A stretch of DNA of 64,000 nt from JAJDTT01 sp965116695. GTDB lineage: Bacteria > Acidobacteriota > UBA6911 > RPQK01 > JAJDTT01. Positions 17,429 through 26,955 of this stretch are shown piece after piece. Numbering within the stretch: the stretch's first letter is position 1; every line of letters begins with the position of its first letter. Below the pieces are notes generated by a model that was not told the origin of the DNA, did no database searches, and saw only the letters and a program-made list of their open reading frames with translations. Location: contig OZ220706.1 of NCBI GenBank assembly GCA_965116695.1, forward strand, positions 992,001 through 1,056,000, given 5' to 3'. The position numbers were made by a program, and so were the translations under genes.

Positions 17429-18730
17429 TTACCTCCTCGTCATCTCCTCGAAGACCTCTTCCGCCGTCTCCAACACCGATTCCACGTCGTCTCCGGTGAG
17501 GGCGGCCGAGACGAACCAGAGCCCCCGTCCGATGATCCGAACCCCTCTTCGAAGCAGCCCAAAGGCGAACTCATCCATCAGTCGCGCATCGTAGCTGGCG
17601 CACTGGCGGAAATTCCGGACCGATTCCCGGGACGAGAATCCGGTGTGAAACACGGGGCCGATCCCTTGGACCAGCAACGGGAGGCCTCGCGCCCGGGCCC
17701 GGGCCTGAAGGCCCTCCATGAGGCGCCGTCCCAGCCGGGTGATTCTCGGGTACAACTCGCTCCGCTCCCGGTTCAGAATCTCGACCGAGGCCAGAGAAGC
17801 CGCCAGCACGGGGATATTCGCGTTCATGGTCCCCGCGTGGATCACGCGGCCGTCCGCCAGGCATTCCATGAAGGAGCGTTTTCCGGCGACCAGGCTGAGG
17901 GGAAAGCCGCTGGCCATGGCCTTTCCGTAGATCGACAGGTCGGCCTCGACTCCCAGCAGATCCTGCGCCCCTCCCAGGGCGACGCGGAAACCGGTGATGA
18001 CCTCGTCGAAGATGAGCACCACACCGTGTCGGGTGCAGAGTTCCCGAAGTCCCTCCAGAAAACCGGGCTCCGGGAGAATGCAACTGTTGTTGCACATGAT
18101 TGGCTCGGTGACGACGGCGGCGATCTCAGTGTCCTGCTCCAACGTCTCCCGGACCACCTCCAAATCGTTCCAGGGGAGGACGCTGACCTGCTCCAGAACC
18201 GAGGCGGGCTGCCCTCCGGTGAGGAGAGAGGTCCGGTACCCGGATCCGTCCTCCGCCGGCTTGACGTCCAGGAAGATGTCGTCGAACCAACCGTGGTAGT
18301 GGCCCTCGAACTTCAGGATCTTTCGCTTTCCGGTCAGTGCCCGGGCCATGCGGAAGGCCGCATGGGCCGCGTCGGACCCGCTGATTGAGAACCGGACCAG
18401 ATCGGCACCGGGAAGCACCCGGGTCAAGAGCCGGGCCAGCTCGATTTCAAGCTCGCTCTGGGCCGCGAAGAGCTGCCCCTTGGACTGTTCGACGCGGACC
18501 CGCTCCAGGACTTCCGGGTGGGAATGACCCAGCAACATGGGTCCCTGACTCAGGGTGAAGTCGATGTACTCGTTGCCGTCCACGTCCCGGATGCGGGCTC
18601 CCCGCCCTTCGGAGAAGAACATGGGATGGGGACGTCCCAGGGTCCGAAAATGGCTGCTGACGCCCCCGGCCAGAACTTTGCAGGCCTCCTGGTACAACTC
18701 CTGCGATCGACGGAATCGATATGGTTTCAA
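17429..18730 (-). CDS. Class III aminotransferase, glutamate-1-semialdehyde aminomutase-like
   Basis: The protein is 433 residues if started at the TTG at 18730, which has GGAG 7 bases upstream and begins 20 bases after the preceding stop; the frame continues far upstream inside the neighbouring gene and is not believed there. PLP-site motifs are SGSDAAHAAFRMAR, FEGHYHGWFDD, TEPIMCN, DEVITGFR (Asp 242) and the Schiff-base Lys 270 in SIYGKAMASGFPLS. It resembles GSAM/HemL-like members but is the last gene of a DUF1501 operon, so it is more likely a dedicated transaminase or mutase than the haem enzyme. The substrate is unknown. Confidence 0.8.
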   Translation of the reverse strand: MKPYRFRRSQELYQEACKVLAGGVSSHFRTLGRPHPMFFSEGRGARIRDVDGNEYIDFTLSQGPMLLGHSHPEVLERVRVEQSKGQLFAAQSELEIELARLLTRVLPGADLVRFSISGSDAAHAAFRMARALTGKRKILKFEGHYHGWFDDIFLDVKPAEDGSGYRTSLLTGGQPASVLEQVSVLPWNDLEVVRETLEQDTEIAAVVTEPIMCNNSCILPEPGFLEGLRELCTRHGVVLIFDEVITGFRVALGGAQDLLGVEADLSIYGKAMASGFPLSLVAGKRSFMECLADGRVIHAGTMNANIPVLAASLASVEILNRERSELYPRITRLGRRLMEGLQARARARGLPLLVQGIGPVFHTGFSSRESVRNFRQCASYDARLMDEFAFGLLRRGVRIIGRGLWFVSAALTGDDVESVLETAEEVFEEMTRR

Positions 18731-18750
18731 CGCTTTTCTCCGCTCACCGG

Positions 18751-21147
18751 TTATTGGTCCGCCGCCGGGTTGCCGGCGACTTGGAGCTGGACCGCCGCCG
18801 CCGCGTGCTCCAGGGGATTGGGCGAGTTCGTCTCGACTCGAGCCACGACATAGATGGGCTGGACCAGGGGCTTCACCCACGGTTCGGCGTAGAGAGTGAA
18901 AACACGGCTGCTCTCCTCTTTCGTCACCAAAATGCCGTTGAGCCCCACGTTCATCACCCGGACCCCGTAGGGGAGGTTGCGAACGTTCACCGGGACCCGG
19001 CCCCGATACTCGCCGAGGCGGTCGATGTCAACGCGGATGCGGACCTCCTTTCCCGGCTCCAGACGAACCTCCTGGCGGTCGACGGCGACGGCGAGGTCGG
19101 AGACCGTGTTGAGAGCAAGGAGAACTCCTGGATCGTTCTCCAACGTACGGACCAACTCGCGGCCGTTCACCTCGGCCCGGCCTGTGATCCTCACCCGCGT
19201 CGGAGCGAACGAGGCCTCGCGGGATGCCTCGAGGAGGATTACGGTGGAGTCGGCCCCCGCCGGAACCACCGCGTTCCCGGCGCTGACACCCGGGGGAAGA
19301 TTCTCCATTTGCACCCGGACCTCTCCGTCGAATCCGTCCACCCGATACACCGTGATATCCACGGTGAGACGCCCCCCGGCCGGAAGGTTGAAGTGGGTCG
19401 AATCGCCGGTGTTGCTCAGAATGCGGCCCGATCGGCGCGAGGGCATCTCCAGCCGAAAATCGGGACTCGGCTCACGGATCGTCAGCCGGTAGGGGTGGTC
19501 CGCGCCGTCCTGGCCGCGGGAATCCCGCAGCACCACCAGGTAGCTTCCGTCGTCAGGCGCCGTGAACTCCAGATTGGAGTCGCGTCCGTATCCGGGGCCT
19601 CCGTCATCGTTGCGATAGTTGAGATGAAATACGGGCATCCCGTTGGCGCTGAAGCGCGTGCCGGGGGGAAACAGGCGAACCTTGTACACCGGGTCTCCCA
19701 CGGCGTGCCCCTCGGCCGTGGTCCCGAACAGGGCTTGCCGGACGCCCCGAATCGATTTGAACCGGGTATCGTCGTCCGGACCCCTCGGCATCGCCTTGAT
19801 CTGAACGATCTCCGAACCGACCATGAGATAGTCGTCCAGCGCCAGATCCTCCGTCGAGCCCAGGCGCATCGACCCCCGGATCGAGCCGCGATTGCTGAGG
19901 ACGACCTCGGTCTGCGCCAGGCAGCGGACTTCCGCGCGACGGACCGGCCGGCCCTCCGCATCCCGGATCTCCACCAGGGAGTCCAGGGAAGAGCCCAGTC
20001 TGGAGGCTTCCACCTCAAGCACCAGGACCTGTCCCTTTCGAGCCTCGAATCGAAACAGGTCCTGATCCGGACCGGACGCAGCGGAGCCGCCGGCCGAAGA
20101 GTTGACGTGCCCGTTCAGGGTCACGGGCCAGCTCACCTGCTGCGCCGTCTCCCGAGTATCGTTGGGCTCCATTTCCAGAGTTTCAGGATGAGCCCCGACG
20201 GCCAGCGGGATCCGGTTGGAGGCCGGAGGAACGGCCAGCGGGACGACCCGTCCCGCCTGTTCTTCGAGAGCCGTAAAGGGGACGGCGCCGGCGTTCCCCA
20301 GGTTGGCGCCCCAGACCTTGAGACGGGTCTCCCGGCCCGCTTGGACTCCCAGCGGGAACACGCCTTCCAACAGCGGGAACTCACCCGCTTCGAGCCGGTA
20401 TTCGTAACCGCTCATGGCGCCGACCCGGTTCTTGTCGGCGATCCGAACAATATAGATCCCGCGTTTCGGGATCTTGCAACTGAGAAAGGCCTCCAGTCCG
20501 GATCGGGAAACACATCCGCCCACCCTTTTCCCCGATCCTTCCATGAGCTGGAGTTCGGCATTCAGAATCGACCCCAAGGGGGAGGAGATGACGCGAAAAA
20601 CCAGATGCTGCCCTTCCCGCGCTCGAAATCGAAAGTGATCCACGTCCCCGGTGCTGGAGATGTCTCCCCGGACGGTCACCGGCAGCGTCACCGGTTGCGC
20701 CTTGCGGGGAGTGTCGTTGAACTGGGTCTCCTCCACTTCCGGAAAGGCGCCCACGGCGAAGGGAAGCGGATTGCTCACCCCCAGCGGCGTCCACGCCCGA
20801 AAGTGATACAGGTCGGCCGGAACGGCCTCGCCGACGTCAACCCGCACCCAGAGGCGGTTCCGCGTGGCGCCGTCCAGGATCAGCGCCCGGGTCTGCCCCT
20901 CCTGCATCTTTCGGGGGTTGGGCAATTCCTGCTGCTTCTCGATGACGGCCTCCAGACCCTCGTGATCGAAGAGGATCCGCCGGACCTCTCCCAGATTGGT
21001 CCCATCCAGAAGGAGCGTGACGCTGGTTCCCCGCTGACCACCCAGCGGAACCGTTGAGGTCAGGGTCGGCGGCGCGTGTTGGCCGAATAGCGGCGCCACC
21101 AGCGAAACCATGAGAACCCCCCGAAATATCGAATTTTTTTTCATCAT
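18751..21147 (-). CDS. Large secreted protein with repeated pre-peptidase C-terminal-like domains
   Basis: This 798-residue protein has a signal peptide (MMKKNSIFRGVLMVSLVAPLFGQ) and then beta-rich modules: an IPT/TIG-like start (PPTLTSTVPLGGQRGTSVTLLLDGTNL) and at least two PPC-like domains recognised by E.QFNDT..KAQPV...V.G.I...GDVDHFRF and E.EPNDT.ETAQ...WPVTLNGHV....DQDLFRF. Such proteins are regularly encoded beside DUF1501/PSD1 genes in Planctomycetota and Acidobacteriota, and their role is unknown. It lies 12 bases after the WD40-cytochrome gene. No enzymatic motif is seen, so binding or structural function is likely. Confidence 0.78.
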   Translation of the reverse strand: MMKKNSIFRGVLMVSLVAPLFGQHAPPTLTSTVPLGGQRGTSVTLLLDGTNLGEVRRILFDHEGLEAVIEKQQELPNPRKMQEGQTRALILDGATRNRLWVRVDVGEAVPADLYHFRAWTPLGVSNPLPFAVGAFPEVEETQFNDTPRKAQPVTLPVTVRGDISSTGDVDHFRFRAREGQHLVFRVISSPLGSILNAELQLMEGSGKRVGGCVSRSGLEAFLSCKIPKRGIYIVRIADKNRVGAMSGYEYRLEAGEFPLLEGVFPLGVQAGRETRLKVWGANLGNAGAVPFTALEEQAGRVVPLAVPPASNRIPLAVGAHPETLEMEPNDTRETAQQVSWPVTLNGHVNSSAGGSAASGPDQDLFRFEARKGQVLVLEVEASRLGSSLDSLVEIRDAEGRPVRRAEVRCLAQTEVVLSNRGSIRGSMRLGSTEDLALDDYLMVGSEIVQIKAMPRGPDDDTRFKSIRGVRQALFGTTAEGHAVGDPVYKVRLFPPGTRFSANGMPVFHLNYRNDDGGPGYGRDSNLEFTAPDDGSYLVVLRDSRGQDGADHPYRLTIREPSPDFRLEMPSRRSGRILSNTGDSTHFNLPAGGRLTVDITVYRVDGFDGEVRVQMENLPPGVSAGNAVVPAGADSTVILLEASREASFAPTRVRITGRAEVNGRELVRTLENDPGVLLALNTVSDLAVAVDRQEVRLEPGKEVRIRVDIDRLGEYRGRVPVNVRNLPYGVRVMNVGLNGILVTKEESSRVFTLYAEPWVKPLVQPIYVVARVETNSPNPLEHAAAAVQLQVAGNPAADQ

Positions 21148-21159
21148 CGGCTTGCTCGT

Positions 21160-22458
21160 CTATGGAATCGGCTTAAAGACCACCACCCCATCATAGCGGC
21201 CCACGGCCAGAGTCTCTCCGGAGGGGCTGACGGCCAGCGCCAGGACCGTGTCGGGCTGGGCTTGCAGGGTCTTCCTCTCCTCCAGGGAGCCGGCATCCCA
21301 AAATTTGACCCGTCCGTCGGCTCCGGCCGAAATCAGGGTCTTCCCATCCGGTGTCAAGGAGAGGTCAACGACCGGTCCGTCGTGGGAAAAGACGGAACCG
21401 GCCAGGGTGCCTCCCTCCTCGCCCAGGTCCCAGATTCGAATCATCTTGTCCATGCCGGCGGCCGCGATCCGGCGTCCCCCCGGGTAGAACGCCATGGCGA
21501 AGAGCTCGGCCGTCGCGCCCGAGAGGGGCGTCCCCAACTGCCTCCCGCTGGCGACGTCCCAGACCTTGACCGTGCGGTCGGCCGAGGCCGAGGCCAAGCG
21601 GTCGCCCGATGCATCGAAGGCCAACGAATAGACCGCGTCCACGTGCCCGGAGATGGTTCGGATCTCCCGGCCCGTCGCCACCTCCCACAACTTGACCAGG
21701 CGATCGTAGCTGGCCGTGGCCAGGACCGAACCGTCGGGACTGAAGGCCACCGAGTAGATACAGTCGGTGTGGCCTTCCCAGCCCCGGACCAACTCCCGGG
21801 TGGCGGCGTCCCAGATCTTGACCTCTCCGAAGCGGGACGGCATGCCGGCCCCCGAGGCCAGCCGCGAGCCGTCCGGACTGAAGGCGACCGACCGCACCGT
21901 CTCGGCCAATCCCGTCAGCCGGGCATCGACTCCTCCCCCGGACCGGAGAAGCCGGACCTCCTGGTAGCTGCCCGCTGCGACCATCTTCCCATGGGGATGG
22001 AAAGCCAGGCTCGCCACCTCCGGCCGGACGGTTTCGGCGGGACGGATGTCGGGCAGCCGCTCCAGGCGCATTCTTCCCAGATCGCCCTTCCACGGTGGAG
22101 CGCCGGCATCCACCCAGGCGCGAAGGGTTTCGATGTCCTGGTCGTCCAGGAAGCCGTCCTCGGGCATGATGGGCTCCAGCAGGCCCTCCACCATCTGGAT
22201 CATCCGGCTCCCGTCGCTGTTGCCCGGGACCAGTGCGGGCCCATTATTGCCCCCCTTCATGAGGGTCTGGTAGGTGTGCAGGCTCAGTGATCCCTCCCGC
22301 TTGACCTGGTTGTGGCAGGAGTAGCATTCGCGGGCCAGGATCTTGCCGGCGGCCTCCGCCGGGGCGGGTCCGCCCGATCCCCCGGCGCTCCCCGAGACCA
22401 TGGCGGCCAGGAGGAGGCTCGCCGCCAGAGAGGCCGAACCGTAAGTACCGACGCCCAT
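21160..22458 (-). CDS. Exported WD40-repeat protein with c-type cytochrome domain
   Basis: The protein has 432 residues from the ATG at 22458; an in-frame TTG two codons upstream is possible. After a signal peptide there is a single haem-binding site CYSCH (residues 45-49) in a planctomycete-type cytochrome domain ending in DDQDIETLRAWVDAGAPPW. Six to seven WD40 repeats follow (VRSVAFSPDG, IYSVAFSPDGS, VYSLAFDASGD, VFSHDGPVVDLSLTPDG), forming a propeller up to the C terminus. Electron transfer or a redox-linked scaffold in the periplasm is plausible. It belongs to the same operon as the PSD1 and DUF1501 genes. Confidence 0.85.
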   Translation of the reverse strand: MGVGTYGSASLAASLLLAAMVSGSAGGSGGPAPAEAAGKILARECYSCHNQVKREGSLSLHTYQTLMKGGNNGPALVPGNSDGSRMIQMVEGLLEPIMPEDGFLDDQDIETLRAWVDAGAPPWKGDLGRMRLERLPDIRPAETVRPEVASLAFHPHGKMVAAGSYQEVRLLRSGGGVDARLTGLAETVRSVAFSPDGSRLASGAGMPSRFGEVKIWDAATRELVRGWEGHTDCIYSVAFSPDGSVLATASYDRLVKLWEVATGREIRTISGHVDAVYSLAFDASGDRLASASADRTVKVWDVASGRQLGTPLSGATAELFAMAFYPGGRRIAAAGMDKMIRIWDLGEEGGTLAGSVFSHDGPVVDLSLTPDGKTLISAGADGRVKFWDAGSLEERKTLQAQPDTVLALAVSPSGETLAVGRYDGVVVFKPIP

Positions 22459-22482
22459 GTTCAAATTCCGCCCCGCAGTGGA

Positions 22483-24639
22483 TCAGTGCGTGAACAGGAA
22501 TTCCTTGCTGGTCAGGACGGCCCAGAAGAGATCCTCGACGCCCTCCCGTGTGGCCTGCTCCAGGTCCAGAGCCGCAACCAGCCGGGCGACTTCAGGCCGG
22601 GCGGGCCGCCGCGAAAGGGCCGACTCATAGACACGCGCCACCAGTTCGGGAGCCGAGAGCTCCATTTCCAGCAACCGGTCGACGGCGCCCCCTTCCGCCC
22701 TCAGCTTCCGGTTCAGCGTCCCCCCGTTGATCAAATGGAGGACCTGAGCCACGTTGGCATCGCCCTTGCGTTCATCGGCTCCGGAGGTGAGTCGCGGCGG
22801 ACGCCCGAAGGAATCGAGGAAATACGACTCGACCTGAGTTTCGGGCAGTTGGAGAGCCCGGGTCCCGAGGGGATAGCCCTCGAACTCCTCGGGGACTTCC
22901 GTGACTTGCGACATGGCGTCCAGAACCACCTCGGCCGGCAGCCGGCGGCTCCGATGGTGGGAAAAGTACTCTTCGTCGTCCCGATTCGCGGGAACGCCCG
23001 TGGAAGAGAGTTGATAGGTGGCCGAGTTCAGAATGGTTCGGATCAGACGCTTGACATCGTGGCCGTTGTCCATGAAATCCCGGGTCAGAGCCGACAGCAG
23101 AGCTTCGTTCGACGCCGGGTTGGTCGCCCTGAGATCGTCCTCCGGGTCCACGACGCCCCGTCCGAAGAAATGGGCCCAGACTCGATTGACCAGGCTTCGG
23201 GCGAAGTGTTCGCTCCCCACCAGCCACCGCGCCAGGTGGCGCCGCCGGTCGGCCGGGTCGTCCAGCGCCAGGGCCTCGCCGTCCAGAGGCTGCGGCGGCA
23301 TGGGCCGTCCCAGGCGGGGATGGCTCACCTCTCCCACCGGCCGCGGCACCAGCGTAACCTCCCCTGCCGCCTGTCCGTTCTTGAGACGAACGCGAGAGAC
23401 CAGATTGGCCATCCCGTAGTACTGATCCTGGGTCCATTTCTCCAACGGATGATTGTGGCAGCGGGCGCAGGTCAGAGAGATTCCCAGGAACGCCTGGCTC
23501 AGGTTTTCCGTGATCTCCTGCGGTTGCTGGTGGATCAGCCAGTAGTTGACGGCCCCGTTCTCCAGATTGCTCCCGGTGGCGGTGACCAGTTCTTCAATGA
23601 ACCGGTCCCAGGGACGGTTCTCGGCCACACCGTTCCGGATCCAGTCGTAGTAGGCCCACATGGCGGCCCGTTCCAGCTTGCGGCTGGAGACCAGCAGCAG
23701 GTCGGACCACTTGTAGGCCCAGTAGTCCACGTATTCTGGCCGCGCCAGGACCGAATCGATCAGCCGCGCCCGCCGGTCGCCGCGCGTAACACCGAGAAAT
23801 CGGTTCAGATCCTCCCGGCTCGGCAACACTCCGAGCGTGTCCAGGTAGACCCTTCGAATGAAGGTGTTGTCGTCGCACAACGGGGAGGGAGGAATCCGCA
23901 GCTCGCTGAGCTTGGCCAGGACCAGGTCGTCCACCCAATTGTTGCGGGGAGCCTCACCGAATGCCGCCGGGCCCAGTTGGCGTTCATGCGGCACCGTCAC
24001 CCGGGCGAAGGCCACTTTGCTGGAGTACCAGACGGAGACCGCTCCCTCACCATGGCCCTTCGCCGTGGCCAGGCCGCGGTCCCCGACCTCCACGACCCCT
24101 TCGTTGGTGGAACTGAATTTGGTCTGGCGCGTCACCTCCCGGGAACTCCCGTCCGAGAATCGGGCCCTGACCGTGATCCGGACCGTGTCCCCCGGTTTCT
24201 GCAGCACGATCTTCTGGGGATCGACCTCAATGGTCTCGATCACCGGGTCGCCGGGCTTCGGAGCCGGCGCTCCCGCGGCGATCCAGTCCGCGATCACCCG
24301 GTATTCGGGAGAGTCGACGTCGAAGCGCTTCCCTCCTCCGTGGGGAAGGGTCAGGGTCGGTTTCAGGAGGATCAGGCTCCGGGCGGGCGCCATCTTGACC
24401 AGTCTGCGCCCCAACGCCTCCCGCGTGAGGGAGAAGTAATCGGTGACCGGATCGTACCCGCGAAGCGAGAGCCGGAACCCGTTCTTCCCCGCCAGCGCGC
24501 CGTGGCAGGGGCCCGAATTGCAGCCCGCCTTGCTCAGGATGGGCAGGACGTCGTTCCGGAAGCTGGGAGAATCCGGCGCCGCCTGCAAGACGGCAGGGGC
24601 CAGGAGGAAAAGCAGGAGGATGGGCGACCGCTTGGCCAC
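22483..24639 (-). CDS. PSD1-type protein: cytochrome, Ig-like, DUF1549 and DUF1553 domains
   Basis: The protein has 718 residues and starts with GTG, 4 bases after the DUF1501 stop. The domain order is: signal peptide; a cytochrome-like domain with CNSGPCH (CX4CH, residues 40-46, a spacing usual in this family); a bacterial Ig-like domain (IVLQKPGDTVRITVRARFSDGS...); DUF1549 (about residues 225-430, ending in LTCARCHNHPLEKWTQDQYY, a second CxxCH); and DUF1553 (about residues 450-710, with NRVWAHFFGRGVVDP). Members pair with DUF1501 proteins and are thought to act in the periplasm, with no assigned reaction. Confidence 0.88.
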   Translation of the reverse strand: MAKRSPILLLFLLAPAVLQAAPDSPSFRNDVLPILSKAGCNSGPCHGALAGKNGFRLSLRGYDPVTDYFSLTREALGRRLVKMAPARSLILLKPTLTLPHGGGKRFDVDSPEYRVIADWIAAGAPAPKPGDPVIETIEVDPQKIVLQKPGDTVRITVRARFSDGSSREVTRQTKFSSTNEGVVEVGDRGLATAKGHGEGAVSVWYSSKVAFARVTVPHERQLGPAAFGEAPRNNWVDDLVLAKLSELRIPPSPLCDDNTFIRRVYLDTLGVLPSREDLNRFLGVTRGDRRARLIDSVLARPEYVDYWAYKWSDLLLVSSRKLERAAMWAYYDWIRNGVAENRPWDRFIEELVTATGSNLENGAVNYWLIHQQPQEITENLSQAFLGISLTCARCHNHPLEKWTQDQYYGMANLVSRVRLKNGQAAGEVTLVPRPVGEVSHPRLGRPMPPQPLDGEALALDDPADRRRHLARWLVGSEHFARSLVNRVWAHFFGRGVVDPEDDLRATNPASNEALLSALTRDFMDNGHDVKRLIRTILNSATYQLSSTGVPANRDDEEYFSHHRSRRLPAEVVLDAMSQVTEVPEEFEGYPLGTRALQLPETQVESYFLDSFGRPPRLTSGADERKGDANVAQVLHLINGGTLNRKLRAEGGAVDRLLEMELSAPELVARVYESALSRRPARPEVARLVAALDLEQATREGVEDLFWAVLTSKEFLFTH

Positions 24640-24643
24640 GACC

Positions 24644-26020
24644 TCAGATCAACTCGTGGATGGGCTCGACGTTGTAGTCCACGATGGGCACGGGCCGTCC
24701 GCCGGGCCCATCCAGCTCCGTCTCCAGGTCCACGCCCAACAGGTGGTAGACGGTGGCCACCACCTCCGCCGGAGTCACCGGGCGGTCCTTGGGCAGGGCT
24801 CCGATCTCGTCCGACTCGCCCACGACCCGTCCGCCCTGAATGCCGCCGCCGGCGAATACCGTGGTCCAGCATCCGGGCCAGTGATCGCGCCCGCCGGCCG
24901 GATTGATCTTGGGCGTGCGGCCGAACTCGCCCATGGCCACGATCAGGGTGTTCTCCAACATCCCGCGGTCCTTCAGGTCCTCCACCAGGGAGGTGAACCC
25001 GTTGTCGAACATGGGGCCCACCAGATCCGAGTAGCAACTGATGGGGCTGAAGGGTGCCGATCCGTGGATGTCCCAGGTGATCTCGTTGAAGACGGTCTCG
25101 AACATGTTGACCGTGACGAACCGGACGCCCCGCTCCACCAGCCGCCGGGCCAGCAGGCAGCTCTGTCCGAACTTGTTGCGCCCGTAACGGTCCCGGACCG
25201 CCTCCTCTTCCAACGTGATATCGAACGCCTCCCGGGCGCGCGAGGAGGAAATCAGCGTGTACGCCTGGTGGAAACTGGAATCCAGCAACCGGGCGTCGTC
25301 ACTGTTCTCGAAGTTGCCGACGACCCCGTCCACGATCTCTCTCAGGTTGCGGCGCCGGTTCAACCGGTTGGCGGAGATGTAGTCGGGCGGCAGGAGGTCC
25401 CGGACCTTGAAATCGGGCAGCGAGGGATCGCTGTTGAGGACGAAGGGGTCCAGCGCCCGACCCAGGTATCCGGCGTCCTGGCCGTGGGGCATGTTGCCCC
25501 CGGTCTTGCCGATGGGACGGGGAATCAGGACGTGGGCCGGCAGGGCCCCGCGAGGTCCCCGGAGCTTGTTGATGACGCAGCCGGCGTGGGGGTGCTCCAT
25601 GCCGGCCTGAAAAAGGCGGCCCGTCTGCATCATCTGGTGTCCGGTGTCATGCACCGCGGCCGCGTCGTGGTAAAGGCTCCTCACCAGGGAGAACTTGTCG
25701 GCGTGCCGCGCCATCCGCGGGAAGATCTCGCTGATCCGGATCCCGTCCACGTTGGTGGGAATGGGCTTGAACGGACCCCGGATCTCGGCTGGCGCATCCG
25801 GCTTCATGTCCCACGTGTCCAGTTGGCTGGGGCCGCCGACCAGGAAGAGGAAGATGCAGTTCATGGGGTCCTTCCCGGCATCGACGGACCCGAGCGCCTT
25901 CAGGCTGTAGAGATCGACCAGACTGAGTCCCAACCCGGAAAGCGCCCCGATGTGGAAGAAGTCGCGCCGGTTGAAACCGTCGCAGAACGATACGGGCTTG
26001 TCGGCGTCGAGTCTCAGCAT
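24644..26020 (-). CDS. DUF1501 protein (sulfatase-like fold, Tat-type signal)
   Basis: The protein has 458 residues from the ATG at 26020, which has GGAGG 6 bases upstream. The N terminus has a twin-arginine type signal (FNRRDFFHIGALSGLGLSL). The body has DUF1501 hallmarks: FLFLVGGPSQLDTWDMKP, FPRMARHADKFSLVRSL, GHQMMQTG, GWDIHG-like TWDIHGSAPF, and the MGEFGRTPKIN...GRDHWPGCW block near the C terminus. The family belongs to the alkaline-phosphatase/sulfatase superfamily, but substrates are unknown. It is the first gene of a five-gene operon running leftward to 17429 with gaps of 4-24 bases. Confidence 0.9.
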   Translation of the reverse strand: MLRLDADKPVSFCDGFNRRDFFHIGALSGLGLSLVDLYSLKALGSVDAGKDPMNCIFLFLVGGPSQLDTWDMKPDAPAEIRGPFKPIPTNVDGIRISEIFPRMARHADKFSLVRSLYHDAAAVHDTGHQMMQTGRLFQAGMEHPHAGCVINKLRGPRGALPAHVLIPRPIGKTGGNMPHGQDAGYLGRALDPFVLNSDPSLPDFKVRDLLPPDYISANRLNRRRNLREIVDGVVGNFENSDDARLLDSSFHQAYTLISSSRAREAFDITLEEEAVRDRYGRNKFGQSCLLARRLVERGVRFVTVNMFETVFNEITWDIHGSAPFSPISCYSDLVGPMFDNGFTSLVEDLKDRGMLENTLIVAMGEFGRTPKINPAGGRDHWPGCWTTVFAGGGIQGGRVVGESDEIGALPKDRPVTPAEVVATVYHLLGVDLETELDGPGGRPVPIVDYNVEPIHELI

Positions 26021-26214
26021 GGAATTCCTCCCGATTCGAAAACCGCCTGCGGACCCCGCCAGAACCTGCCGTTTTCCCGGCGATCTTGGGAAATTTATAC
26101 CGTAGCCCCCTGGCCAAATCAACCGGACGCAGGACTGTCGAACGGACCGTTTGCACCCGATACCCTGCTCGGCTCAACCTCCTTGCCTCCCGTCTGCTGG
26201 TAGACTGGCCGGCC
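26021..26214. promoter_or_regulatory. Divergent promoter gap between DUF1501 operon and methyltransferase
   Basis: This 194-base gap separates two diverging genes and must hold both promoters. The DUF1501 ribosome binding site lies next to 26020. No repeated operator or clear promoter hexamer pair was recognised. Confidence 0.35.
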
Positions 26215-26937
26215 ATGAGATCGACTCCATTTCATCTTCTTGCCTGCGCACTCCCATTCCTGCTCCAAGATATTTCCGGCGCCGAACCGCCCCGTTACGA
26301 GAATCGGATGAGCACCGATCCCCACGGGACCGGCAAGTTCTACATGGGTCGGGAGATCTCGCGGGTCATGGGCCACCAGGGCGCTTCCTGGCTGGATCGG
26401 CCCGAGCGGGAGACCGAAGAGAATCCCGAAGCTCTGCTGGATGCCCTGGGAGACCTCAGGGGATTGACGGTCGCCGACATCGGCGCCGGATCGGGATACT
26501 TCTCCTTTCGCCTGGCCGGGAGGGTGGGAACCGGGGGACGCGTACTGGCCGTCGACATTCAGGACGAGATGCTTCAGATCATCCGCCGCCGGGCCGCCCA
26601 GAGGAAAATCGACAATGTGGAGCCCATTCGGGGGACCATCCAGGACCCCGGACTCTCTCCTGAGAGCGTGGATCTGGCCCTCATGGTGGACGTCTACCAC
26701 GAGTGCTCCCATCCCTGGGAGATGATTCAAGGAATCCATCGCGCCCTGAAGCCGGGCGGGCGGCTGGTCCTGGTGGAGTACCGGGCGGAGGATCCGTCGG
26801 TTCCCATCCTCCGGCTGCACAAGATGACCCAGGATCAGGTACGGCGCGAGATCTCCGTGCATCCCCTGGTCTGGGTCGAGACGCTGGATCTCCTGCCCCG
26901 ACAGCACATCGTCATTTTCAGAAGGCCTGCCCAATAG
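26215..26937 (+). CDS. SAM-dependent methyltransferase with a signal peptide
   Basis: The protein has 240 residues from the ATG at 26215. The first 25 residues (MRSTPFHLLACALPFLLQDISGAEP) look like a cleavable signal. The rest is a class I methyltransferase: motif I VADIGAGSGYFSFRLA, an acidic loop VLAVDIQDEML, and post-motif LMVDVYHECSHP followed by ALKPGGRLVLVEY. SAM is not normally available outside the cytoplasm, so either the signal is not used or the protein has another role. Similar exported-looking methyltransferases are seen in Acidobacteriota. The neighbour on the right converges and gives no clue. Confidence 0.8.
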   Translation: MRSTPFHLLACALPFLLQDISGAEPPRYENRMSTDPHGTGKFYMGREISRVMGHQGASWLDRPERETEENPEALLDALGDLRGLTVADIGAGSGYFSFRLAGRVGTGGRVLAVDIQDEMLQIIRRRAAQRKIDNVEPIRGTIQDPGLSPESVDLALMVDVYHECSHPWEMIQGIHRALKPGGRLVLVEYRAEDPSVPILRLHKMTQDQVRREISVHPLVWVETLDLLPRQHIVIFRRPAQ

Positions 26938-26955
26938 GCCTCCCGAAACCTGCGG

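Noticed and set aside
18731..18880. Long N-terminal extension of the aminotransferase
   Set aside because: It overlaps the coding end of the upstream gene and is low-complexity Gly/Pro/Arg sequence; the TTG at 18730 has a good ribosome binding site.
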